Position numbers and translations under genes: made by a program. A stretch of DNA of 64,000 bases from Pratylenchus scribneri (Eukaryota > Nematoda > Chromadorea > Rhabditida > Pratylenchidae), in contig JAQSEB010000121.1 in assembly GCA_030063045.1 (NCBI GenBank), positions 310,001 through 374,000 of the forward strand, written 5' to 3'. Shown here piece after piece: positions 19,739-52,247 of this stretch. The first letter of the stretch is position 1. Every line of letters starts with the position of its first letter. The notes under the pieces are model-generated. The model searched no databases. It was not told the origin of the DNA and was given only the letters and a program-made list of their open reading frames with translations.

Positions 19739-22412
19739 CTAAGGCAAATCGAGGAGGCCATGTTGTCCATAAAATTTTTCCACTCGATCATAGGCCATTC
19801 GAGTCATCTGAGAGGACAAAAATTAACAATAAATATTTTGTTAAAAATTCAAAAAAATATTAACCTCCAAAAATCGTTCAGCAATTTGGTCAATTTTTTG
19901 TTGCTTTTCGTCGAAATCGGCCATTTCATTCGATTCTTCAATTTTATTTATGCCAAACATTATTTTGATGAGTTGCGCCCGATTTGGGACCATCGCCGAT
20001 GCACATTGAACTGAAGCACGGATATACCTAATAAATAATAATATCTTTGCTCTGGATTTTTTTGTCTTATAAAATTTTTGAAGGTAATTAAGGTACTAAT
20101 AGGGATTGGCCCCCTCAAGAGAAAAATGATGGTGTGGGGCCAATCAAATTGTCAATAGTGGGAGTCCAATCTTCTAAAGAAGAATAATTTATTTATTTCA
20201 AGGGGCGCCCTAGGCCCTATAGTATAGAAAACATGGTTTCGGGGTAGTATGATATACCATTCGACTGCTCTCGTCGAGCTGAGTGAGTTCAACATCATCT
20301 TTTCCTCTTTTGGGGGCCAATCTCCATTATTACCGTATTTGTATGGAATAATCCAATTTATAGCAATATATCATAAACTCATTAAGGATTTACTATTATT
20401 TATGCCTTTGTTATTTAATAGCAAATTTCTGGTTATCCAATTATATTAATTTTGGTTCAGATAAATTTTTTCACTAAAAATCACTGTCGCTAGTTTTATA
20501 ATAAATATCTACATCATCGAAAGCCCCCTATATTCATGTTTTTGGATGAAAATTACAAAAAATTTTTGTAAAAAATGTAGGACTCAAATTCAATTCAAAT
20601 GACGCAATTTACCCTTGGAATTTTTACCATATTTGAACTAATTTTTGTAAAATTTCCAAACCAAGTATGATGTTTGCTGAGTGTTTCGGCATATGCCATT
20701 CGAAATAAATTCGAAGTGGATTCGGTGGGTGAAGGTGGTTTTTGAACCAAATCAACAAAACGGACGAGGAATGCCAATGACCTTATATGGAAAAATTAAT
20801 TTAAAATTCATTTTATTTTAAATATATATTAAAATATTTGGTTTTTTGCCGAGATTTGGGTTATTTTGAGTTTAATAACTTGTTAATACTTGAAATGAAA
20901 TTAGACCCCCAGACCTTAAACACATTTTATAGTGCTCAACTAAACGCGTCGATTGATATATAGTTTGTCGGGGTTTGATTCAAAAATAAAAGAGTTATAA
21001 ACCAAAATAAGATTTAAACGGTTTAATACTTTTAATTTTGGCCAAACCAAGACAAACCATGTATCAATCGATGCGTTTCAATGAGCTCTATGGTTATAAA
21101 GTTTAGGGATATAAGATAAGATAAAAAACTAAAAAGTTATCCAACAAAAAGCCAATCTTTTAGCAAAAAAAATTCGATTTCTCAGCAAAAGAACCCAAAT
21201 CTCTCGGCAAAAAACCTTTTCTCAAATATAAACCTATGTAATCGAAGCAGCGTTCTTGAACCGGCTGCTTTTGGTTGTTTTGGTTCAGCGGAAATACATC
21301 CATTTTGGGGTGGCACATTCCCATCAAAACATTCCGCATAGATCATTTGCTCAATTGTGGCATATGTTTGTGGGTCTTGGCCATGCAATTGGGCCAAAAT
21401 TGTGTGCTTATTGCGCAAATCAGTTTCCACAAACGAAAAGACAACACCAAGCTTTGAAAAGAGCCTTAAAAACGGAATAAAATTAGAAAATATTAGAAAA
21501 TTTTATTAATTTGCTATGGATTTTCACATGCTGGAATTTTGGTATTTCTATATATTAAATTATCCGCGACACTGGATTGTTTTTGAATGATGGTTCCGCA
21601 TTATAGGTGAATAGGATTACGAATGCGGCAGATAATATCCACTAAATGAGACATGATGGTCATCAGGGCGACGTCATAACTGGGCGACGGCATTTGTAGC
21701 TAATTAAGGGCTAAATCGATATTGATGGTTTTATCTTTTGGTATCAAATTAAAGAGCGCACTTCTGGCTATCGATATATATAAAATTTATTTAGTTTGGT
21801 TCAGATTTGGTAGAATTGTGTTCAAAAAACCGTGAAAAATTCGCAAATTTATAATAATAGTCTTATTTAATGGTTTTTTAAGTATAACTCTGTTAATTCT
21901 TAACCAAAACCAAACAAATTTTATATCTTTCGATAGCCAAAAGTGCGCACTTTAATATGACACCAAAATCATCAATATCGGTTTAACCCTTCATGAGCTA
22001 TAAACGCCGTCGCCCAGGGCCCAGTTGACCATGTCCCCTTTTATTATGTTCATTTTTCATCAGTCTTTACTTGACTAAACAATTTTATAAAATTTATTAA
22101 TATGTAAAATTGGAATGCAGTAAATTTTTTCATATCAAATCTCTTGTGAATTATCCCTAAAATTCATTCCACAAACTTTTTTAATTCAGCAAAGGCGTCA
22201 ATATAATGTGGAAGGCTGGTTGAATTTGGGTCCTCAAGGGCCTTGGCCAAACTACGAATGACCGCGTCAATGTCAAATTCATCAATATGTTGTTCCTTTT
22301 CAGTGCAATTTTTTGCATTTTTAATGGAATTAGAAGACGAAGATGTTTGTTGGGCAATGGTACCATTAATAATGGTGCCATTTTGATATTTTAATGTTTC
22401 TCCTTTATCCAT
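19739..22412 (-). CDS. CPTP: Ceramide-1-phosphate / glycolipid transfer protein (5 exons, 272 aa)
   Basis: Minus-strand exons 22177-22412, 21234-21464, 20662-20781, 19865-20027 and 19739-19807, with consistent phases. GLTP-fold motifs appear in order: an acidic start FDIDAVIRSL, FVETDLRNK (Asp94 and Lys98, the expected headgroup ligands), GSRTLLRLHRSLAFLV (Arg149, Arg153, Arg156), MAYAETLSKHHTW (His194, Trp196), and the family-typical end GLLDLP. The arrangement is that of ceramide-1-phosphate transfer proteins, which move this lipid between membranes in the cytosol. An N-terminal extension of about 40 residues is Ser/Asn/Thr-rich. There is no signal peptide. Introns carry a Merlin-type MITE and two palindromic MITEs. 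The domain call is strong; the exact lipid is inferred from the family. Confidence 0.88.
20092..20334. mobile_element. Merlin-type MITE in lipid-transfer gene intron 3
   Basis: The left end ggtactaatagggattggcc and right end ggccaatctccattattacc resemble the tips of the full Merlin at 28,456-30,005 (ggtacttatggagattggcc), including the following cctcaagagaaa. Flanks gtaattaa and gtatttgt match at only five of eight positions, so the target duplication is eroded. Confidence 0.6.
20870..21140. repeat. Palindromic MITE (family A, second subtype) in lipid-transfer gene intron 2
   Basis: cgcgtcgattgatatatagtttgtcgggg is mirrored imperfectly by caaaccatgtatcaatcgatgcg. Core: aaccaaaataagatttaaacggtttaatactt. 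Closely matches 10.69-11.0 kb. Confidence 0.5.
21679..22018. repeat. Palindromic MITE (family B) in lipid-transfer gene intron 1
   Basis: Tips ctgggcgacggcatttgtagc and gagctataaacgccgtcgcccag. Inner arms gcgcacttctggctatcgat and tttcgatagccaaaagtgcgc. Second copy of the 15.8-kb element. Confidence 0.6.
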
Positions 22413-24217
22413 CCAGCAGAAAATTTTTTTATTCTCAATTTTACAATTTAAAATTTCTAAAGACAATATTTTAATTTGAAAAAAAATTTTAGAGTTTTTT
22501 AAGGGAAAAATTTTTTAATGATCATTTTTCTAGTTTTTGGGTGTTGTGTCCATGGTCGACCCACGAAATTGGCCAACACAATTTTTTTATATTTTAATTT
22601 TTTTAATAAGAATTTTTGTGTCCTCCACCGAACAATATTTAAAATAAACCTGAAAAAATTATTGAATAAAAATTTCATAAAACAAAAACTGTATGGGTTC
22701 TGATTTTTTTTGTTAAGTAAATTTTTGTAGATGTCCCCCTTTCCGAAAGTTTTTCCTTCCTATAATCAATATGTTTTGGCCCGAAAATTACATCATTTGA
22801 CGAAAGATGACCCAATACACAGAACATTCGTGTCGAGACAAGATAGGCGATGATGGGAAAGGATGGTGCAATTTTTGGGGATTGATTATTTTTGGACGAG
22901 GGAACATAGTCTCTATGTCCGTTGTTTTGTTTGCCTATCTCAATATTTTCTTTCCCGGCTCTTTTCCATCCATCGCTTTAATAATTTCCAATTTTCTGTG
23001 CATTCTCGCGACATTTTGGGGCCAAAAGGAGAGGAATTATTGGTCCGTAGGGGAAAACGAAAGAGCATGTCGCACAATTTTTTTATATCCTTTTTTTATC
23101 AGTTCATTTTCGAAAAATGGAATTGAACGGTGGAAGAGGAGAATTTGATTGGCAATTTTACTTATTGATGGCAATCATTTAACCTAAATATTTTAAGACC
23201 TTTTTTCTCATTCATTATGTTTTTGGCTTAAATGCGAAAGAATTTATCATTTTTGGGGTCAGCTGTTGGCCAAAATTTTAATTTTTCGAATTTTTAAAAA
23301 ATTGATTTTTAAGGCCAAATCTGAATTTACACTTCCACAGTCCATTATTTTTATTGACAACATATTAAAATTTAATTTCAATTTTTTAAAAAAGAAGCTA
23401 AAAATTTAATAAAAAATAAAAGATGCTAAAAATTCGGCTTCTTTAAAACCCAAATTTATGTCATTTTCACATTTTTTTAAACCAAGCTTTTGCGGAGTTG
23501 CGACCAAATATCCTCATTTCTCACCGACTTTCCCATTCAAATTCAAAATGGCCGAATTCCTTACTTCCCCTTTTTCCCTGCCTCTCCTCGTTAGCCCACA
23601 TATTCTCTCTTTCCATTCGTAAAAAGCCAAGCCATCAACAAAACATTTGGCCACTAAATGTGTAGGCAAAATCCAACTTTTTTGTTGAGCTCATCGTCGA
23701 GAATTAATCATTTGTTTATCAATTTATAGTCACTCAGGCAGCGTCATTGACAAATTCGACTAAAAATGAAAGCTTAAAAATAGCTTATTCCTCTTTTCAA
23801 TTTTTGTTTTTTTTTCTATCGTAGGTGACCAAAAATATTTCTTCGTTTTGCACTTTCTTTCGACCACATTCCTAATTTTTGCGTTTTTTTTTGCAATTAA
23901 AATTGAAACAAAGCTAAATCAAAAATTTATGATAAAAATATTTTCTAATTAATTATTTATTATCATTTTTATCAAATTCGTCGATAGACTAAAAGTATGG
24001 AATATGGATTGAATTTTTCAAGGACGCTTCTGTGAGATTCCTTTCATTTTTGTTCCGGTTCCCCTTTTAAGAAGTTGAACCAAAAATGATAGGACCATTC
24101 ATTTATTTTAAATAGATATTCGCAAAAAAATGTTGTTCATTCCTTAGAATAAAAATTAATTAATTTTATTCGGTAACCCCGATCTTAAAATTTACTAATT
24201 TTTTTTTATTAATTTTT
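22413..24217. other. Intergenic region between divergent genes, with an unresolved coding-like stretch
   Basis: Separates the minus-strand lipid-transfer gene from the plus-strand transporter, so it should hold both promoters. At about 22,731-23,148 several frames stay open on the plus strand. One gives a 113-residue product with hydrophobic segments (SVVLFAYLNIFF, ALIISNFLCILATF), another a basic one, so no single gene model is convincing. The rest, 23.15-24.2 kb, is AT-rich with no ORF. Confidence 0.35.
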
Positions 24218-24219
24218 AG
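24218..24219 (+). promoter_or_regulatory. Possible trans-splice acceptor before the transporter start
   Basis: A T-rich tract ending tttttag lies 27 bases before the ATG at 24247, with no upstream coding exon that joins it. This is the usual setting of a spliced-leader acceptor in nematodes. No spliced-leader gene is visible here, so this is inference. Confidence 0.35.
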
Positions 24220-24246
24220 ATCATTTAAAAATTCCATAATTAAATT

Positions 24247-45749
<21,503 letters not shown>

Positions 45750-47297
45750 AATGGGCAAATAGAATAAATTCATTATTTTTAAATTGAATCAAATCTTTTC
45801 ATTTTTTCACCCAAAAGTAACGGCTCATTTTTTTGAAAAATTTTCATCAAAAAAATTCAGGTGTCTTATAATAAAAAACCTTAAATTTTCTTTCCTTCGA
45901 TTTTAACCATTTATTAAATTAATAATTTATTGTATTTTTATTTTTATCCCATCAAAAAATGGCCATTCAATCCCCAAATACTGCATTAACAATATTTTTC
46001 TTCTTGAATTTTATTCAATGCCATTTTAAAGGCTCTGAAAAGTGCAAATTTTTTTTCTGATTCGCTTTGCATTCAAAAATCATTTGTATATTTTCACATT
46101 TATTTGAATAAATTTCTTCTTTGATTAATTAACCAAATATATATGCTAATTTTGACAATCCTTAAGAATCCTGGACTCTAAATAAAAAAAATTTTAAAAA
46201 CCCATTTTCTATGGTAAATACCAAGAAAAAGCAAAGGGGAACCAAAATTATTTTTGGTGGAAATTTTTACGTAATAAAATCTTTAATAATTGTTCCCATT
46301 TGCAAATTCAATTCCATTTTTTTCGATTACAATTTGTGTCCCCAACATAAATTTCCTCATCCTCGCGGCTCTAATTACCCACCCCACAGCAATTCTCCCT
46401 TTCCGTTCAATATTTCCTTCCCTCAATTCCCTTCCTTCAATCATTATAGCCAATTTTTCCAATCCAAGCCAAATTGTCTCAAATCCTTGTGCAAATGCCT
46501 TCCACCCATTCTAATTGGACCACACAATGCGGCGACCGTAATTGAGGTATTTATTGGATAATAATGGAAATTTTAAGGAAGTTGCTGGAGGAAATGGACA
46601 ATTTGAAGCTGTCATATTTTTTCCTCATTATCGTCATTTCAGTACGCATTTCCATTTCTTAGCAATAACACTGCGAAGCAATTGACAATCTTGGAAGTTA
46701 TAAATCTTTTGAAAGCTAAACCGCCTTCTAAGAAAAATTTCAGTTAAAATGGCCTTGCGCGGAAAAATAGACCCAAAAATTTTCCTACAGGTGGTTAAAA
46801 TTTCAGTTAAAATGGCCATGAGCGGAAAAATAGACCCAAAAATTGTCCTACAGATTAAAATTTAAGGCAAAGATGGCCCTCTATAGGGCAAAAATCAGAC
46901 AAAAAATGACTTCGCCAAGGAAAATATTTAGCCAAAAATGATCCAAAAACAGAAAGAAAATATCTTAAGGAAAAAATGGCTTGCTATCGAAAAATTTTAA
47001 CTTAAAATGGCCGCATTAGGTAAAATTTTAACAAAAAATTACAAAAAGCCGATCGGTTTGGAGTTTGGACTTTTGATTTTCGGTTTTCTGACCTCGGTTT
47101 TCGGTTCGATTTTTGGCCAAAAAATGCTTCAATTCGGTTCGGTTGACCGACTTTGTCCAACTCTAATTAAAATGGAGTCGACGTTGTTGTCTAAGTTAGT
47201 TGAATTTGGTTTTTTATTTCCTGTTTAATAGCTATTATTCTTACGAGAGAGCTTTTACATCGTTTAAATCAATTTGATTTTTTATTATTTTGTCTAT
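45750..47297. other. Intergenic region downstream of the transporter
   Basis: AATAAA at 45763 suits polyadenylation of the transporter. At 46.29-46.56 kb frames on both strands stay open for about 75 codons; no motif or splice context decides between them. At 46,735-46,900 a 66-bp unit (tttcagttaaaatggcc...ggaaaaatagacccaaaaat) is repeated about 2.5 times. At 47,030-47,170 there is a ttcggttttcgg-type low-complexity stretch. Confidence 0.4.
46735..46900. repeat. Short tandem repeat, ~66-bp unit
   Basis: Two near-identical units (tttcagttaaaatggcc, gcggaaaaatagacccaaaaatt, cctacag) and a degenerate third. Confidence 0.55.
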
Positions 47298-47299
47298 AG
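47298..47299 (+). promoter_or_regulatory. Possible trans-splice acceptor of the Srt gene
   Basis: The acceptor tgtctatag ends four bases before the ATG at 47304, preceded by a T-rich tract and no joinable exon. This fits spliced-leader addition; it could instead be the acceptor of an unseen 5' exon. Confidence 0.35.
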
Positions 47300-47303
47300 A
47301 AAA

Positions 47304-49570
47304 ATGGAAATGTTCATATTTCGCCATTCTGAATGGGCTCGAATTTATAATTGCACTGGAATTGATGTGGATTCGATTCCATTTAGGCAAAGGCATCAAT
47401 TTGTGCCCGAAGCATGGGCCTTGATCATACTTTGCACAATTTATTATATTCTTTATATTCCATGCATGATTTCAATTTGGAAGCATTTGGACGAGAATGT
47501 CTGCTTTAAATTACTTTTTTACATTGGCATTACTGATTTGGCCATCCTCTGGATATTGGGCTATGCTCATGCTGTGTTTAGCCTAAATGGCAATGTTTTC
47601 TGCAGCAGCCCTGTTTTTAATTTTTTGATGGGAGCAAGTCTTTGCTGTAATTAATTATCATTTGACTTTATGAAACAATTTAATTTTAGCACTATTCGTT
47701 GCTGAAAGCTCTGCTGATTTGGTAAATTCTATGGGGTTAAAATTAACAAATTTATAAATGGATACTTTTCGACTATGCAATATGCACCCACCGCCCTCCC
47801 TAAACAAAAATTATAAAAACGAATTAGAGGATAAATTATAGAATTTAGAACTAAAATAAAATAAAAATTTGACTTAGTAATCAGAATAAATAATCAGAAT
47901 ATAAAATTAGAAATTACAAATCAGATTTAAAAAAAATCAGAATAAAAAAAATCAGAAATTAGAAATCAGAATAAAAATATGAAATTAAGAATAAAATCAG
48001 AAAATAAAAACCACAATAAAAGCAAAAATAAAAATTAGAATTAAAACAGAAATTAGTAAACCAAAATAAAATCAGAAATTAGAAATCAGTATAAAAAATC
48101 AGAATAAAAAATCAGAATAAAAAATCAGAATAAAAAAATCAGAATAAAAATCAGAATAAAAAGAAATCAGAATAAAAAAAATCAGAATAAAAAGAAATCA
48201 GAATAAAAAAAATCAGAATAAAAATCAGAATAAAAAGAAATCAGAATAAAAAATCAGAATAAAAAGAAATCAGAATAAAAAAATCAGAATAAAAAATCAG
48301 AATAAAAATAAGAAGAAAACAGTATAAATAAAATCAGAAAATAGAAATCTGAAGCCAAAATACACAATATTCAATAATTTCTATTTTGGAGCCTATAACC
48401 GAAAAGTACTGAAAAATGAATATTATCAACATATCGCTGTAATTATAATTAACCTTACTATATTATTTTAGGTTCTGGCTTTTAACCGTTGTTTGGAGCT
48501 TATGTCGCCAAACATTTCCCGGAAGATTTTTTCTGGATTTCGAATTCATATTTGGCTTGCTTTTTGTACAATTTACTCTTTATATATACTCATGTTCATG
48601 CTGCCTGTCGTCTTCTCGAGTCTCATTTTTGCCTGGCCCCGTGATCCGTTCTTTGGATATCGACCGGATTTGGATGGTCAATTTGTTCTCCCAATGCATG
48701 CCTTCCATGACGGTGCCGTTATCATTCTGTCCCCCCTCTTTTATTGCGTATTTGCCATCGTAATGTGCATCAAAACGCGTTCATTCGGATTGGGCCAAGC
48801 CATTCCGGGTCCCCAAAAGAAGGTAAGGACAATTTTATTATTTTTTAAAATTTTTTATTTCATTTTTCAAAGGCATTTTTACAAGTATTTTTAATTTCCA
48901 CGATGAATGTTACAGCTTGCTCCATCTATGTTTTCATGGATTACATCATTCCACCACAATGGATGATCACAATGGCCCAGTTTATGTGGTATCATTTTTT
49001 AATCTTATATTTTAATTATTTTGTTTTTAAAGATAAAAAAAATCAAATATAAAATTCCCATGCAAAATTATTAAGTAATTCAAAAATAATTTGTATAAAT
49101 TAATTCATTTTCTTTATTATTTTATTTCAGTTTTTAGCAAATAATTTTTATGGCCATATTTCTAGGCCATAACGATATGTATGTTTAGACTTAGATATAG
49201 GGTTAGGCATAGTTTAAATTTAAAGTAGGACATAATTTATTAATAAAGAACCCTATTTGATTAAATTTATTAGACATGATAAAATGTTCATTTTTTAATT
49301 TTCTGACACCATCCAAAACTAATCTTTTTTTTTTTTTTTTAAAAATTACGGATCCAGAATATTTCATTCTAATAATTAAAATAAATTTTTTATTTTTCTA
49401 CTAGGTTTCATGTTCATGGCTTTCCTCCAGTCATTTATTTGGCGCTGAACCACAGAATTCGTCATGATTGCCGAATGATGTTTTATAAAGTGTTTTTGCC
49501 CAACAAAATTCAAAAATTGCATGGGGTCACCGTCATGGTGGTCCCGGGGCCTATTTCAATTCCACTATAA
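47304..49570 (+). CDS. Serpentine chemoreceptor GPCR, Srt type (5 exons, 335 aa)
   Basis: Exons 47304-47646, 47690-47721, 48472-48822, 48873-48988 and 49405-49570; all phases agree. Seven hydrophobic helices can be counted, starting with ALIILCTIYYILYIPCMIS. Family-type features of Srt receptors are an N-terminal YNCTGI stretch with one Cys, YIPCM at the end of TM1, FKLLFYIGITDLAILWI in TM2, VLAFNRCLEL closing TM3, and FGYRPDLDG then NMHAFHD-like extracellular loop before TM5. The tail is short and ends PISIPL. Srt receptors are nematode-specific rhodopsin-like proteins, mostly sensory. The second exon is only 32 bp. Intron 2 holds a minisatellite. Confidence 0.85.
47875..48335. repeat. AATCAGAATAAAAA minisatellite in GPCR intron 2
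   Basis: About 30 copies of a 12-16 bp unit, aaatcagaataaaa with variants. The core aatcagaat is also the core, in reverse complement, of the arrays at 52.6 and 55.4 kb. Confidence 0.8.
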
Positions 49571-52247
49571 ACATGAAAATTGAAAAAGACCTCGGCAACA
49601 GCCGAATATTATTTGCAATGAAGATTTCGGAAATAATGTTAAAATATGATAATCATGAACAATACAGTAAAATTTTTTCCTCTATTTATTTCAGTACTGT
49701 TTATCCCCAACATTTTTTCCAAAAAAAATTTTTTTAGTTTAATTATTCAATAAAAATACTTTTTTAAGAGTTTTTGATGATGGTGAACCCTAATATAGCA
49801 TTGTTTTATTAGCTATATTTGTGGAACTGTTATCGGTTAGCAAACCCAACTTTAGTTTGGTAGTTCTGGGGCAAAAAAATTAATGCAAAATTTTATTATT
49901 TGATAATAAAAACAAACGGAATTTTTTAGCATTAAAATTGTAAAAAAAAATGAAATAAATATTTCTCAAATCAAAAAGTGTTTTTTTTTTGCAAATTGAA
50001 TATTCCTTCTTATGAATGGGATGTTTGCCTTCTTCAGACAAGTGCGCACTTTTCCCCTCCTTTCAAAATGGGGATCCTATTAAAAAGGACAATTGACGTG
50101 TCTTTTTTTTCTAAGAAGCTGAATAAACCACTTTTGAATAATTCCTTTCTCTCCACATTTTTGCGTCAAAACCACTTGTCCAAAAGAATGGGAGAGGATG
50201 AACAACATGCTGAACATGAATATATCCCCCAATCCTATGTAAATTAATCCAATTTGGCTGATGAACAATCGTCAAAGTAGTAGTAGAGTTTAATGAGCGT
50301 GAAAATCGGCGATTTTGCGGGCTGAATGGACGGTGAACATTTCAGCCAATACCATATTTTTGATTGCATTGCAATGCTGCTGAGCCAAAAAAACAATGCA
50401 ATTTATATTCATTGAATAATGTTTATATATTCATTGTGAATATTGGGTATTTTCTGCTTTATCCATTTATTTTATTATTTGCTATCCTAATTTGGCACAT
50501 CGGACAATTTATTGAACTAATAGAAAAAATTCAATTAAAATTTTTCAATTATTTATTTAAAATTTTTTTTTGATTTTTTTATTTCCGACTTCATCCAAGG
50601 ATTCATTTATTAAATTGAATATGATTTTTCTTCAATCTAAATATAATTTCTTAATGTAAAAATTTATGAGTTTGAAAAATAAATTTAAATTTGTCCATTT
50701 TATTTATGAAATTAGAAATCATTTTTATTAAATTAAAGGAAAATTCTTTTTCTTTAATTTTATTTTTTCTTTATTTAATTGCATATTTAAGATTGAGAAT
50801 TAAAAACATTTTTTCAAATAGCCGAATTTTTAAACACCCGAATTTGAACATTAACCAATTTTTCAGCAATGTTTCATGCCACAATTAAAATATCTATACC
50901 TTCTCTCTTTTTTAGAGCATTTAATATCATTATGATACAATAAACATTTAATTTGTCAGCAGAAGTATTGTGTCTAAAAAACAAAAACGGCTTGTATTTT
51001 TTACCTATTTTTTTTTTGCTTTTTTGATTTTAACTTTTTCCAATTTTTATTAATTCAGTAATGCTTTCTCGTTTGCAACATTATTATATTTAATGATAAC
51101 AATTTATTAAATTTAAATTTTAATAATCAAAAAATTTGCACCATCATTTAAATTTGACCACAAAATTTTAGGTTAATTTTATCCGATATTTGGATAAATA
51201 TGCAAAAAAAAATTTAAAAACAATTAGTCAGAATTTTTTTCTCTCCAAAATTCAACCTAATCTTCTTCCAATTACTCATTCAGTCATTTCCCCCGGCAAC
51301 TTTTACACTTTCCCACCAATTTGGAATTGGATTGACCCCCCTGTGCCCCCTCATTCACTTCATCGTTCATCCACAGCCAACTTTCAATTTTGTTCTCCTT
51401 CTACCACAATTTTTCATTCCTTCAAATTTCAAAGGAACTCACCGAATTCTCCCACAGGGAAATGTAAAAAAAACATTTGGGAATTTTTGCTCGTTCCACA
51501 AAGAAAATTCTTGCCACTCAAAATATTTTATATGAATGCACAAAAATACTAGCAAATTAAAATGAACTTTTAAATCGACAAACAAAAAATTGAGTTGAAA
51601 TAACTTTTAAAGATTTAAATTTTTAGAACAACTTCTGATAATTTCTAATTAAATAAAATAACAATTTTTTCCTTCGATTCAAAATGAAAGTTTTTACTGA
51701 TTTTCCAATAATTCATTAATTAAAAACAAAAACTAGGCAATCTAATTTTGATAACAATAATTCAATTATTAATTTAAATGGTCAGAAAATAAAAATTGGA
51801 TTAATTAATACTAATCAAAAAGTCCAAAAATCTTCAATTTCCCAAATCTTTAGGAGCATGATTGCGGTTCAATCTAATTTAGTTCCTCCTTCCAAACCGA
51901 CTTGGTCGCCAATAGAAACTTTCTTTTCGTCTAATAGTTGAGTCGGCGCTACTCATTATTTTTTTTCCATATTCTTCCCCCTATTTTATTCGATTTTGTA
52001 CTCATTTTCCTGGATTGACTGTTGCGCGAGTTCATTGTGTGAGTGGATTCCGCGCCATTCCCTCACCATCAAATTTCACTCAAATCGCAAAGCAACTTAA
52101 ACCGGAATTAATTTTTTTTCTGGGTTCACAATTCATTCATTATATAATTATATAATTTACTCATTGTGGTTCTTAATTATTCAGAATACGAATATAATTT
52201 TTCAAATTCATTAAGCACATTAAAATTGAATTGAATTTTTTTTTTCA
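49571..52247. other. Intergenic region between the GPCR and the ground-like gene
   Basis: AATAAA near 49,749 may serve the GPCR. Plus-strand frames at 49978-50247 and 51190-51552 are open but pyrimidine-rich, without motifs or usable junctions, and are not called. The upstream 51.9-52.2 kb should hold the promoter of the ground-like gene. Confidence 0.4.

Noticed and set aside
22807..23148. 113-codon plus-strand ORF with hydrophobic segments
   Set aside because: Competing frames are equally open and no junction or motif supports one; kept only as an unresolved stretch.
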